Shown here one piece after another: positions 35,144 to 48,055 of a stretch of 64,000 bases of DNA. Below the pieces are notes generated by a model that was not told the origin of the DNA, did no database searches, and saw only the letters and a program-made list of their open reading frames with translations. The stretch lies in the NCBI GenBank assembly GCA_016758965.1, contig JAEPRB010000081.1:62001-126000 (forward strand), read 5' to 3'. Position 1 is the first letter of the stretch. Every line of letters starts with the position of its first letter. This DNA is from Circinella minor (lineage: Eukaryota > Mucoromycota > Mucoromycetes > Mucorales > Lichtheimiaceae). A program made the position numbers and the translations under genes.

Positions 35144-36795
35144 TCAAGTAATTTTATGCATTGTTTCAAGTTTTTCAAAATGGGTTCGAGCTGCTGCAAT
35201 ATTCATTTGTGTCACTGCCGGTGCTATTATCATTATTATTAATACATATTATTTATATAATGCTTCTTTGGCTCATAAATTAAAATTTAAGAACTTACTT
35301 ATATCTGGATCAGAAATAATAATCATCACACATGTACTACGAGTTAGAATGTCAATAAACGAAGTAAATGAACTTCCTCTTATCATCATACTTTTCGAGT
35401 GTGATTGCTGCCTATAATATAACATATATAAATACAATTTAGTTTCTTAATATATCTCTTATTAAATAATAGCTATATATACCAAAACACAGTATTACCT
35501 CGCACTCAAATTAAACTGCTTAATAATATTACTTAATTTTTCAAAACGATGTATATCTGGATGTTTTATTGTAGCTGCGTTGGCTATAACTAAAAATGTG
35601 GTTCGTTCGAATAATATTACTTCATCTGCTCCACATAGCTTACAAAAGTTCGTTAAATTTCTTTCCAGTGCTGTAATATTTGGTATTATACAATGTATAA
35701 TTTGAGCCCAGGCCTATAACGATAAAAAAAACATTATAATAATAACTGATTACCATCAATGAAGAAACAATAGTTTTTTTTCTTCTAATGTTCTAGAATA
35801 GTACTGTAATTATAATAATTAGAGACTTACAGCATATAACGTTTCGTCCCATATAGATGTTTGAAATGCCTGTATCTGAATTGGTTCAGAACGTACTTGT
35901 AGTTCTTTTCTGTGTTCTATAAAAACCTGATATATATTTATATTTCTATGTTAGACATTATAACATTTAATGATTTGAATTGGTTCTCCTATTCTTCCCA
36001 CACATACAGTTATCACCAAGTAAGAAGAAGAAGAAGAAGAAGAAAAAAAAAAGAGTATATATGTATAGTTTACCTTATCTCTTTCTTCATCTTGAATTAA
36101 ATCCACTTTATGTATCAAACAAAATACTTTGGCATTTGGAGAATAGGTCAATATATATTCTAAACATGTCTGATAAAAATGAATATCTTTATCCAATTCT
36201 GCACTAATTACATCAAATACATAAACTAGTACTTCGACATTTTTAAATATATGATGATTGGGTGTAGCAAAATAATTGTTGAAATAAACATCCTGTCTAA
36301 TATATATAAGTTTTTCAGTCATTTTATTCTTTATTAGCAAACATGCATAAAGATTTTCTATACGGTTTTGAATTATTATTATTATTATTATTATTACCCT
36401 CCACAATCCCATAAATTGAGTGACAGTGAACCGAGAAACTGAACTTCTGAACTTTCAATGCTGACTACCCTATTCATTTCAGTTAAACTTGTATAAAAAG
36501 TAATAATAATAGTGGTAACATGGATAATAAACTATTTGTGTAGGAAAGAAGTATATAAATATGTTGAAGTATATTTGACATTCTACCTGTTGGACCTAAT
36601 TCTCGAGTTTTACGAGCAACATTGTTTTGGAAAATGATGGAACGCATGGAAGTTTTACCTGCACCTCCTTTCCCCATGAGTAACACCTAGATATCATAAA
36701 TATTTAAAAAAGCGTTATATAATTATTTTAATGTGACATATTACACCAAGCTTAGTTACTTTTAATACTGGTTTTTTTCTTGTTACCTTTTTCAT
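35144..36795 (-). CDS. GTR1: Rag GTPase RagA/Gtr1
   Basis: Small GTPase that in heterodimer with RagC/Gtr2 reports amino-acid status to TORC1 on the vacuole/lysosome. Eight exons, 36795-36787, 36686-36587, 36464-36398, 36296-36074, 35926-35831, 35713-35499, 35411-35299 and 35223-35144, give 300 aa. The P-loop is [16 protein letters not shown] and the switch II region [18 protein letters not shown]4 is the HKVD in CLIHKVDL, as in Rag GTPases (HKMD in mammals). [20 protein letters not shown] and the C-terminal Roadblock-like region ([30 protein letters not shown]) match RagA rather than RagC. The first exon is only 9 nt (Met-Lys-Lys). The acceptor of exon 3 must be the second of two nearby AGs (36466-36465), since the first gives a stop. 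Confidence 0.95.
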
Positions 36796-38357
36796 ATTTT
36801 AAAAAAAATTTATAACTACGCTATAAACAAATCAACTAGAGAGTTCGAAAGGCAAACAAAAGATAATACAGGTCTGTTTTCTTTATAAAAAAAAAATTGA
36901 ACAGAAAGAGAAAAAGAGAGAGACCAAAAAAAAAAAATTGCTTGTTTTACGAAGCATATTATAACCTTCTTACAAAACTGTCCACAAAACTTCAAGCACA
37001 TGCTCTTCCGCGTGACCAACAAATCGGAGTGGCCGTGTCACTTGTTCTTTATGCCTCTTATTCATTTCCTCTGTTTTTGACCAAAAAAACCATCTGGGCG
37101 TTTTTCTTGTTATTTATTTGATATATGTCTACACAAGCACAGCACCTTATTGTGCATATATATTTACCAGCACCGACTATGAATTATCTGTAGAAGTTTA
37201 TCATTTGGTATAAATCTTGTTTAACTCTATAGTTGGTATTATCTTTCGAGTATATAGATACTGACTAAGAAATTTGACCGATCTATTAGTTTCATTCACA
37301 ATTGGTATCTTTCCCTGATACACATTTTAAAATATATGTATTATATGATATCAAGTCTATATTTTAGACTGTCGGATAGTCAGTATAATATCATGTGGTC
37401 TATATGATTTATTTAAAATTCTCAATTGATCTTTTTACTACTATATTTTATTGAGTAAAAACTACAAAACTAACAATAGTTACGTACAAGACTGAGTGAC
37501 GAAAGAAAAAACTATAATTAAAAAGGAAACTTTCAAAAAAGATATTTATTGTGAAAAACTTGACATTCCGATTAATTGACTTTCGGAATGGGTTCCGATA
37601 ACGTTATAAATCAAGAAAATGGTAAGACTGTTGTAATCTTATTCAGTAAATTGCTTCTGTGTGGCGGGTGAAGTAGAGTGGAAAAGAAAAAAAAAAGGGG
37701 GGGGGAGGGGAATTATGAGTCGGAACTCAACGGCACAAATGTAAAAATTACCCATTAGTTTTTTTTCTTAAAATTGTACAACATAGCGACAAGCAGACGT
37801 AATTTGAATCCATGTGGATGTTATTGTTCTACTTGTATAGCTCGGAATCACATTTTGTACATGCACTTTATTCTTTAGAAAGAAAAGCAATGATAAACTA
37901 AGTATAAGAAATAAGCTATTTTTGTTCTCTAGTAAACATTTTAAAATATATGGTATTTTTTACTATTACTGTATACAATATAAGACTATAGACTTTATTC
38001 ATGTTAACCATTAATCTGACGCCTTCTATAACACTGAACTTTTTTCTTCTGACCAGTACAAAGGCTTTTAGTTTTCTTGCTTACAGCCTGATGTCAAACG
38101 ATATACTTTAAATTCATCTGCTGAATATATGTGTCCAAGTATCTATTAAATAAGCTATTCATTCATACTTTGTTTAGTTTTATATTTAACATACCGGTTG
38201 ACATCCTGTGTAATTGATAAAGCCAGATTTTTTTTAATAACATTACTATTTTGTAACGCTCACATGTATACAATACACATTATTACATAAAAAAAGTATA
38301 AACTTGAATTTCATCGTCGTAACATAATCATTTCCACGAAAGAGGTGGTCTCATTCG

Positions 38358-38498
38358 TCAGCTTGCAAATGTTATTTTATGCGGCATTCCCAAAGGTTTA
38401 TCCCACAAACCATGTAGTGCTGCACAAGGCGAAAATGGTCTTTTGATGTCATTTTTATAAATGGTCATGATATCAAGTAGCATGACAATCTGATATAC
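38358..38498 (-). pseudogene. Orphan terminal-exon-like fragment
   Basis: After a good acceptor (AATCAATCAG ending at 38499) the minus strand is open for 46 codons and then stops. The peptide has ordinary protein composition, unlike the AT-driven frames around it: VYQIVMLLDIMTIY, then KRPFSPCAALHGLWDKPLG, then MPHKITFAS. No upstream exon could be found as far as the SF3B4 start, and no family was recognised. Most likely a relic of a gene or transposon; a real gene with very short upstream exons is possible. Confidence 0.3.
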
Positions 38499-38718
38499 CT
38501 GATTGATTGGGTGCTTATTAAAGGGAAAGGTGTTTTATTTATCGTAACGATCTTCTACAGCATGAATCGAAAAGATTAGTTTTTTTTATGTTAAATGTAA
38601 TTATAATGGGTAGTCACGTATATTTTATTCAAGAGTCTATTTAAATCGATAATAAACAAAAGGCGTATGGAGGATGCATTGGTACAATATCTAGTGTGCT
38701 CCTGTGAGTGAGTGTGAT

Positions 38719-38740
38719 AGAGAGAGAGAGAGAGAGAGAG
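38719..38740. repeat. (AG)11 microsatellite
   Basis: Eleven perfect AG dinucleotides on the plus strand, about 460 bases upstream of the SF3B4 start codon. Confidence 0.9.
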
Positions 38741-39197
38741 GGAAGAAAATCTTAGCAATTGCTTTTTCCAAGCTCTATTTTAATAGCTCCTTTCATTCAA
38801 TTTCTAACCACTAAAGTTTACATATTGATTTGCTTTCTGTATTGACATTATCCATATAGAGCTCACATAAAACCAATGCGAACAAACTAAAAAAGTACTT
38901 ACTACTATGGAAACAAAAGCCGATACAAATAAAAAAAATCTCTGTATATCTCAAAATTTATTATATTAATATAGAAAAATTAAAATATATCGTGTTTTAT
39001 ATCAGAAAAGTTTTTTTTTGAAAGTGCTTGTCATCAAAAACTACTTGCCGTGATTCAAGTCACCACGTGTGTAACCATAAGGAAGTATAGACAACTGTTA
39101 GATTCAACAGCAGCGCTGAATTTGGAAATCCAACTTCTTTCCTTGTAAAAAAAAAAAAGAGATCAATTAGTGGGGAGGGTTTTTTTTTTCTAAGACC

Positions 39198-40245
39198 ATG
39201 GCACAACATATTGAACGAAATCAAGAAGCAACTGTATATATTGGTAACTTAGACGAACGATGTACTGATTCTTTAGTATGGGAATTAATGTTGCAAGCTG
39301 GTCCTGTTGGTATGGTTTTTTTTTTGTTTTATTTTAATGTTATTAATGATTGAACATTACATATATACATATACTAATAATACATAATTGTTCAAATAGT
39401 CAACGTCCATTTACCAAAAGATCGTGTCACACAAACTCATCAAGGTTATGGATTCTGTGAATTTATGACTGAAGAGGATGCTGATTATGCAATCCGAATC
39501 ATGAATCAAATCCGACTTTATGGTAAACCTATACGTGTCAACAAGGTAAAATAATAATACTATTTAAAAATTCAAGCTATAAGCGACAAAAGATTTAAAT
39601 AATTAAAACAAAAATATGTTGATTATTATTTAGGCTACTTCAGATAAAAAGAATTTGGATGTTGGAGCAACATTGTTTATTGGTAACCTCGATCCTGACG
39701 TTGACGAAAAACTCTTATACGACACATTCAGCGCGTTTGGCGTTATTGTACAAACACCTAAAATCGCACGCGATCCCGAAACTGGCAACTTAAAAGGTTT
39801 TGGATTTGTCAGTTTTGATAATTTTGAATCGTCCGATGCTGCCATCGATGCCATGAACAACCAATATTTGATGAATAAACAAATTTCAGTCTCGTACGCA
39901 TTTAAAAAGGATGGAAAAGGAGAACGTCATGGTTCAGCTGCAGAACGTTTGTTGGCTCAACAAGCAAGGAAAAATGTACAGTTACCTAATCGATTATATT
40001 CGGGTGGTCCTGCTATGGCACCAATGAATCAACCACCCCCAATGCCTGGTATGGGTGTTCCACCAGCACCACCTGGTATGCCACCTCAACACCTTCAACA
40101 ACAACAATTTGGAATGCCTCCACCTCCTCCACCTGGTGTTCCAGGAGGATTTTCACAACGACCATCACGACCACCACCTCCTGGACCTTTTGGTCAACAA
40201 TTAGGAGGATATCCACAATATGGCCAACAACAACCATGGCAGTAA
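39198..40245 (+). CDS. HSH49: Splicing factor 3B subunit 4 (SF3B4/Hsh49)
   Basis: U2 snRNP subunit that contacts pre-mRNA near the branch site within the SF3b complex. Three exons, 39198-39309, 39400-39545 and 39634-40245, give 289 aa. Two RNA-recognition motifs are clear. RRM1 begins [20 protein letters not shown] and continues to [19 protein letters not shown]2 has [19 protein letters not shown] and [20 protein letters not shown]. The linker [15 protein letters not shown] and the segment [20 protein letters not shown] are characteristic of this family. The C-terminus is a Pro/Gly/Met/Gln-rich tail ([18 protein letters not shown]). The stop lies 131 bases from the stop of the convergent MED23 gene. 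Confidence 0.96.
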
Positions 40246-40376
40246 AACGAAAGAAAAAAAGATATTAGCATGTAATAAAACAAACTAATAATAATAAAAA
40301 AAAGAATATTAAAAAATGGGAAAAAATAATATGTGATTTGTTATTATTATTATTATTATTATTTATGATTTGATGA

Positions 40377-43300
40377 TTATGTTTCAAGTACTAGTCGTAT
40401 CAGTCGTTGGGATATGGGTGCGTTCATTGATTTTACAATTTCACGTAATTGACTTGCAAGCTCCAGGGATTTAACAAATCCAGCACGGATATGGTGTCTA
40501 TATATGTTTGGTTTTTTTTGTTAGCCTATAATAATGATAGTAATATATATATATATATAAAGTGAGAGAGGAGAGAATAAAAAGAATTATCACGTACAAA
40601 AAGTCAAAGGTTTGTTCCAAAGCTTGTGTTGACCAACCATCTTTCATATCCATAAGAGTTGTTACTTGTTTTACCATATGCATCAACTCAAGCAAGAACT
40701 AAATATATACAAAAAAATTATTTAGAAACCCTGTTATATTCTTTCTCCTTCTCCCTCCTCGTTCTTTCTTGTTATTTTACCTCTGCATCTCTGTTATTAT
40801 TATCCAATTTTTCAATACGATGTAGTGCTGGTCCAAGTAAAAAGCATACATATAAAAGCTGAACATCCGTTTTTAATGTATCCGGCGTTTGTCGTAATGA
40901 GCGAAGATATCCCAAAAATACAGGGAAAATATCTAAACTGGAATAATGTAATAGACTGTGGAATAGAGCCAAGAAACAATTGGGTGCATTGGTACTGTAA
41001 TTATGCATATTGTATGTGTAATCGTTGAATATGTATGGATGTACCATTGCTTTCCGCAATCTTGAACTCATCGAGTCTCTTAATACGGCAGTTGAAATCA
41101 AATCAGGAAGTGATTGAGACATAAAGTATTTACCATTTGTACGCTTTGGCATACCACATCGAATCTATATTTTGTTTTATCACCAAAATAAATATAATAT
41201 CATAAACGATTAAAATTGTACGTCTCTTTCATTTCCCCTTTCTTTCATAATACTTGATGATTTATATATGACTTACCAATCGACATGGTTCAGATACTTC
41301 TAATAGACATGGATCATTCATAATCAAATTACTAAGTTCCTCCCATATTGGTCGTACAAAGTGTTCAGCCGGTAATGATGCTAATAGTAATCCAGTAGCA
41401 TGAATGGTTAATGCTGAAACACCTACTTGATGAGGTCCACGTTGTAATACCAAATCCAAGATATATTTGATTATCATAGATGGAGGTACAGGTGTAAGGA
41501 TGATTTCAAGCATAGCGATAGTAATTCCTTGTACAGCTGGACTTCCAATTTCACGGAAATGGCGTTCAGGCAATTTTGGATCTGATCTTGATCCACATCT
41601 TTTTGGATTTAAGCCTAATTGTATTATAGTAATTATCTGTATGAATTTCATGAATGTTCATTTTGCAATTTTCCCCCCTTATTATGATAGATAAAAACAA
41701 TAGACCTACTGTCAGCGAGTTTGTGAATAACACGTTCAAAATATTTAGCATCAAATATGCTCGCATCTAAATCATCATTTTGTGAATACGCTACTGCCTC
41801 TGGTGCAATATCATATTGATCGAAATCTAACATTTACGTGAAGAAAAATCATTATCATCATTAACTTTTCTCAAATATAACTTTTTTCTTTTATATAATA
41901 ATAATAATGTATTTTAAACGAAACAAAAAAAAAGTGAATAAAACTTACCAAGTAAACGTACGATACGTTTACAAATACGAGGATCGTTCAGGGTATCATT
42001 TGGATAATAATACAGTAACAAATTACATACATAGGATAGTGGACTATGATGATAATAGAATAAATTTCCATATCGATCCAAAATTTGTAATAGCAAATCG
42101 GTTTGTGCATATTCGATCAATCGAGCTATCAGCACTTCTAAAAAGGGTACAAAGTCATTCACAATACTTGTATAATAAACTGGCATTTGAGGTTGTAATG
42201 GCGGATCCATATGTTGACCATGGTGCTGATGTGCTTCATATTCATGATATTCAGGGAATTCATTCAAATATTGCATTAATTTTTCATGGAAATCTTCTTC
42301 TGTCCAGTATCGATGGCTAAATCCAAGGGATAACCATTTATCTGCCCTTTTTTTGAATTCAGGTGATTCCAATAATAAGTATTGAACATAATGGAATGCT
42401 TTGGTTGTTCTTTCAGGTGTTCCACTTCCTTTACCCAATGCTGATATAATGTTTGTAAAATTGACCCATTGATATTTCCAGATCATGGTATCTAATAGTT
42501 TGAATGGCTAATAATAATAAAATATAAATATAATTTTGTTAGTATTATCGAGATCAAAGAAATATAGTATAAGCGTTTTTTTTCTAATATTGAATTTTAC
42601 CAAATCAGGTACATTTGCAGGATAATCCATTTTGAGAATAAAATCCACTAAATCAACTGCATGTGTATCTACTCGTGCTGGTGGTACAAGTAAAAGTAAT
42701 TTACGAATTGCTAAAAAAAATAGTGTACAACAAAAACAATTAGGTTGCATGAATAAGAACTTTTTCTTTTAAACACATTATTCAATGAATGATCAATTAC
42801 TTACATGGCATATGGAACATATCCATTGAACTTCGCATTACAGCAATTGTCCATATAATACAAAGTAAACTGGCTTGATTTTCCGATTTGGAGAACGTTT
42901 GAATCATCATTTGTTCATGATCTGCTGAACCTTGTAGTAGATAACCAAGTAGCATTTTGTTATTTACCACTTGTTGCTTCAATTGGATAGGATTAATGAC
43001 AGGACGCGGTGGGATTCGTTGATTAGGTGATTGTGGATCGGTATAGAAACTTCGAACAGCTTCAGGGAAATATTTCAAAGATTCTGGTGACCAATCCAAT
43101 CTATATTCAAAAAGACTACTCAATACACGGTATATTTGTTCAGTCTTGATATCTGCTTGACCTCTACAAAGAAAAGAGTAAGTTTATTTTTCATTTGTTT
43201 GATATGATGTTTTAGTATTTTTTGCAAATATATATAAATTTCTATGTAAAGTTATGTCTCTTTCACTTTCTTTTTTTTTTTTTTAGCTCAATTGACTATG

Positions 43301-46300
43301 TTTATATTATATATAAATTACCTGGTCTTGATCAATCTACTGATACTTGTTATTACTGCCCGTGCAACTGTTTCAGATTCAGCAAACCAAATGGGTTTTT
43401 CTCGGTTTGGATCATCTAATGACCTTAGTAACTTGACATCCAGTTGCATTCGCTAGAACAATATATATATATAGACATTAATTAAAAATATATGTATGGA
43501 CAAAACAAAAGTATCTCATTCAGCATAATATACAAAGCTATTTACTTACAGCTAAATTAAAGACAAACTGTTCCAAAACTCGATAAATTTGACGATGCTC
43601 AAGGTTTGAGACAGAATAACGAATATAATGGAAAAGTCCTGAAGAAATAGAAGAGAATGTAATAGCAAACAGAAAAAAATTGGTTAAGGATTAACTTGAA
43701 GGGGAAAGAGGTTAATTAGTATGATTAGCAATAAAATCGACTTCATGTACATATTCAAATAAAGAAAAAAAGGATATTTTAAATAACGAATGAATCGGTA
43801 GTTCATCATTTGTAACATTGTATGAAGCCAACGCATTCTTTCAACCGAAAGTGATTTTTCTGGCGTAACTCCAGCCATTTCCTCTTCATGTCTTGCTTTA
43901 TATACTCTATCACATCTTCGAATTCGATCAAAAATTTCTTTAATCATCAATTCAGACCTAAAATTCAATTCATTTATAGAAAAAAAAATTCAGTATGTAG
44001 TTCCTCAAGATAGCTTATGTGATCTATTTACAGTCCAACAATCAGAAAACTTACGAGCATGGTGCACTATAAAGAAGTTTATAAGCAGTATCAATCACTT
44101 TAGGAGAAACACACGTAATTTGCGCTCCTCTTTGATTATTTCCTTGATATCGTGGTCCAACTTCATCAAGCAACATCATTTTATATATTATTTGAAGTAA
44201 TCTATTACACGCAGAAAAAAAAATACTGTCAGTCATTCCTCCCGAAAAAAAATATTTATTCGAGAATCTATTTTTTTTGCCCTACTTGTGTTTTGCGCCA
44301 ACACCAATAAGATCCAAAAGCTTATAGCTAAGAGATCCGCCTTTAGCATAAGTCGATTCTGGGTTGCCAATAGTTGCAATCTCAGGATCTGTTGGAACAA
44401 GATATACATATAGAGTGTATGGTAAAGTATCCCGCCGAATTTGTCCTTGAATGGCAATTTTTGTCATTTCTTGTATACTCAGATTATGGAACAAGTTTGG
44501 ATTAGTGACATTCTCTATATGTGCATACATGTATTTATTGACACACATTTATATGATTAGATTTTCAAATATACATATTTTATAAGAGAAGGAAATAATT
44601 ACTTGTTACTGTTACTTACGATGATAGCAATCATTAAAATAAGTCATGATCTTGTGGCATACAGAAGCATATTGTAAAGAAGAAGCAACTCTTGGATGCC
44701 TCATTTTAAGATTTGTGATATCTTTAATATTACTACGCTCAAGATAAATCTGGTATAATAATAAAAAAAACAAGAGAACAAGCATATGTAAACGTGTCAA
44801 TTTATCATTAGTCCCATTGCGACTTACAATTCATTGCTTCTTTTTGTAATATTTATATAATACTTACGCCACATTGTAACGCGAGGTCTCGTAGAGAGAA
44901 TCCGTCAACAGATTCTGTTTGATCTTCATTATAAAGTGCAACTATTTTATCAAATAATCGTTCATCTCCATTAAAATCTCCAGGTATTACTTCTTGAGCA
45001 ACCTTGTCAATGACTGGGATATGTATATATTAAGATTGTTAGATTGACACGTCACCAGCTTCTTTTTTGACACAAGACAGTGTTAAAAAAAATCAAAACT
45101 TACAGAATAATTGCAGTAAAAACCAAACCAAACCATTATCTTTGCTTAAATGATATTTTGAACCCGGAGGATATTCTTTTCCATTCGATTGATATACTAA
45201 ATCATAAAAATCTTTTAAAATATCTTCATAGGTAAAATATCTAATATGTTTTCATCTTGTCAGTCAAATGATTCCATTAACACCCCCCCCCCGATAGCCT
45301 TCATACACCACTTTATAGATGTACACTTACTCAGCAGTTACAAAGCTATAAAGTTGATCTGCTGTCTCATTCATCAATTCCCATAAATCCAAGTAGGAAG
45401 GTATTGTCATTTTAATATCATCTCCACCTCGTCCTTTGATCGATGAATCATTTGTATAATCGTTTTCATTACCAGCTGTTTTTTTTTTTTGATAGAAAAA
45501 ATGATCAATATTAGCTATCTCCCATTTTCTAACATGGTCTACGTATTGATGATAATGCTGTTTTTACTTACCATTTTTCCTGTCCGACTTGCTATGTTGT
45601 TGTATACATTGAAGTACATCACGTACTTTAGCGACCATAGCCTTGCGTATTTGAGTTGTGTCATACCCAGATTGTGTCAAAGATAATTCGAGTTGTCTAA
45701 ATTCATCCATGGAGGCACGTTGGAATAACATATCACGGAAGTGTGTTTCAATATTGGTTGAATTCCCCTCTTTTACAAATTCAATCTATCCGATCAAAAA
45801 AAAAAAAAAACAAGGGAGGAAGGACTATGAGTATCAACTTATTACTGTTATTGTTGTTATAAGATAAAGATATTTTTGTACATACAAGATCCCCTTTAAA
45901 CATATGGAAACTTGTACGAGTCGTTAAATCATTGTATTCATGGCGACGGCTTAATTGTGATATTAAAGGCCAAGATGCATCTAAAACAATTTATATCGTT
46001 AAGTAAACTCTTCCGATATCCATTCATCAATCCGACCATTCCCTCTTTTTTTTTTACCTGGAGGCATCATCAGAAACGCTAAATGTCGACGTCTTTTTCC
46101 AAGTTCATTAATAAACTTTTCCATAGTCCAATGAATACTTTGTGCGAATGTACCGTGTAAGAAATCACCATACACATCAGGTAACTAAATAAGCAATCAA
46201 TTCCAACATCCACCACACGAAAAATAGTTAAGTTAATACGTACACAAAAGATAAAATACTTAATAATTACATGGATTGTGTCCAGTTACTTTTTTTTTCT

Positions 46301-48055
46301 GCTAGGATACACTTACAGCAACAATAATATCATAATGAGAAACAACACCTGCACCATCACCCATGGGTCCTAATAGTAACAAATTAATTAACTCTTTGCC
46401 TTTGTTAAGACAATTTACTTGAGCTGTTGATAAATTGGCAGGCAAGGTATTGATTTCTCGTAATACGTGTTTGATAATATTCACAGCTACCATTAATGTA
46501 GGTGATCGCTCAAATAATCGATGATCTTGAGTAATGGATATAATCATATACTGTAGTGTCATTAGCCATACATTATGATTTGCGATTGCTGGTTGTGGAT
46601 TGGTGGATGCTTGTGTTGAATTTAAGAAATGGCCATAAAGTTCGGGAAACTATATTTATATATGTTGAGCTTAGAAAAGAATAAAACAGAATGCTGAAAA
46701 TACACACGCACACACACACATAATATATATATTCAATAGAAAATAAACATACAGAATACACCACATCATAATATGAAACATTTCCAATTGTGGATGATGA
46801 AGCTGAAGTAGTTGATGTTAATGCAGTAGATGTTGATGATTGTTCAATAGGTGATAATTGTCTAAGATTTTGATGAGGTAATGGTGATAATGTAGATGAT
46901 AATGATACTGTTGATGTGTTAGTAGAAGAAGATGGTGTATCATGAACTAAAAATAGATCAAGCATTTGTTTTCCAACAGCAAAACATTTCTTTTGAGTCG
47001 TAGTCATATTGGTAGCGGGTAATCGAGTCAATTCAAGTAAAATATGTTTGATAATTCCAAGAATCACTGGTGTTGCAATACCAGCGTTGTACAAAGCCTG
47101 AGGTGAATTGTTACGCAGGCAGGACAGCATGAATTGAAGCGTTACAACCCAAATTAAATAAGGTACCGAATTATTATTATTGTTGCTGTTGCTGTTGCTA
47201 GGTGCCATTTGTGCGTTACGTAATGATAATGTCAATGTAAGATCTTCAAATAATTGGCCTAACGGAAATGGTTGTTGAGATGTATGATGATGGTGATGAT
47301 GATAGTGTGCTGTTGCTGCTCCTGGGTTACCATATCCAGATGATGAGGATGAGATATTAGTAGTATTAGTAGTAGAACCTTTAGGTGTAATAGGCATAAT
47401 CATAAGTAAATGATTTAAAAAGGCTAATAGTCGAGTTGTTTTCATAAGTGTCAATGGTGGTTCGCGATATTTTAGCATAATTACTTTGAGTTGTTCAGAC
47501 TATATTTACGAGCGAGAGAAAGAAAGAGAGATTAGAATATAAATCATATATATCAACATAGATACACTTGTTATTTTTTTTACCATGTTTCCAACTACAG
47601 AAGCACGTAAAAAGTCCTGTGCTAAAGCATCGTAATCAAGACGACTGGTTTGAAGAAGGTACGCGATCATGGCACTGTCGTCGGACGAAAAAGGATCGCT
47701 ATTTCCATTCGTGTCCGGGTGCAATACGCTAACTCTTCGACGCTTAGGTGGTCTTCTACTGAAATAGCTAAAATAAATATAAATAAATAAGAGCATAAAA
47801 AGTTAGAGTTAGCACCATGGATAGAGATGTACTTTCGTAGTAAAAGAGAACTTATATTCATTATGTATACACTTTACCCACAATATTTTCGGTTCGTGTC
47901 CTCCAAGGGCTATAAAATACATGTTAGAAAGGAATCGATGAGTTTACATGAAGCATTTATTGTTACTCAACAAGAAAATAAAAAAGTCTTACAGTTGAAC
48001 CTGGATCTTGAGCATCGGCAAACAGCCGTGAAATGACGGTTCTTAGTGATTCCAT
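40377..48055 (-). CDS. MED23: Mediator of RNA polymerase II transcription subunit 23 (MED23/Sur2)
   Basis: Tail-module Mediator subunit that links activators to RNA polymerase II. I read 25 exons, giving 1735 aa: 48055-47993, 47909-47878, 47767-47584, 47499-46753, 46649-46317, 46184-46058, 45980-45886, 45785-45572, 45475-45331, 45240-45104, 45013-44868, 44749-44620, 44514-44286, 44201-44055, 43957-43788, 43638-43550, 43452-43322, 43163-42805, 42710-42601, 42507-41949, 41826-41710, 41614-41277, 41164-40781, 40698-40598 and 40497-40377. The C-terminal half follows animal MED23 closely: DTMIWKYQWVNFTNIISAL, SHRYWTEEDFHEKLMQYLN, DPPLQPQMPVYY, YVCNLLLYYYPN, and near the end LLYVCFLLGPALHRIEKL. The N-terminal part has His, Asn and Ser runs and a tandem duplicated module (listed separately), which help make it longer than animal MED23 (about 1370 aa). 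The donor of exon 15 (GTTATT at 43787) is weak but is the only one found in phase. The first ATG in frame is at 48055. Confidence 0.9.
46317..47167 (-). repeat. Tandem duplicated exon module inside MED23
   Basis: The second half of exon 4 (about 47167-46753) and exon 5 (46649-46317) encode related modules in the same order. Both carry a W followed by TLQxM, then IIKH(I/V)L(L/R)E, then LPA, a Gln and Cys, GK, a leucine-rich stretch, and YD close to the donor site. Each is followed in the next exon by (F/L)P(E/D)(L/V)YG(H/D)FL. Both exon boundaries are phase 0 and exon 5 is exactly 111 codons. The first copy contains an extra Ser/Thr-rich insert of about 40 residues. Confidence 0.75.

Larger units (their letters stand above)
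36796..39197. other. Divergent intergenic region between RagA and SF3B4
   Basis: About 2.4 kb. It holds an orphan exon-like stretch on the minus strand (38358-38498) and an (AG)11 microsatellite (38719-38740), both listed. A G-rich patch (ten Gs after an A run) lies near 37690-37705. No complete gene was found. Confidence 0.5.

Noticed and set aside
36897..37121. 74-codon ORF upstream of RagA with a hydrophobic C-terminus
   Set aside because: No homologous motif, Lys-rich start from an A-tract, and it lies in the 5' region of RagA.
41914..42320. Long plus-strand ORF opposite MED23 exon 20
   Set aside because: It is antisense to a strongly conserved MED23 exon and has no motif.
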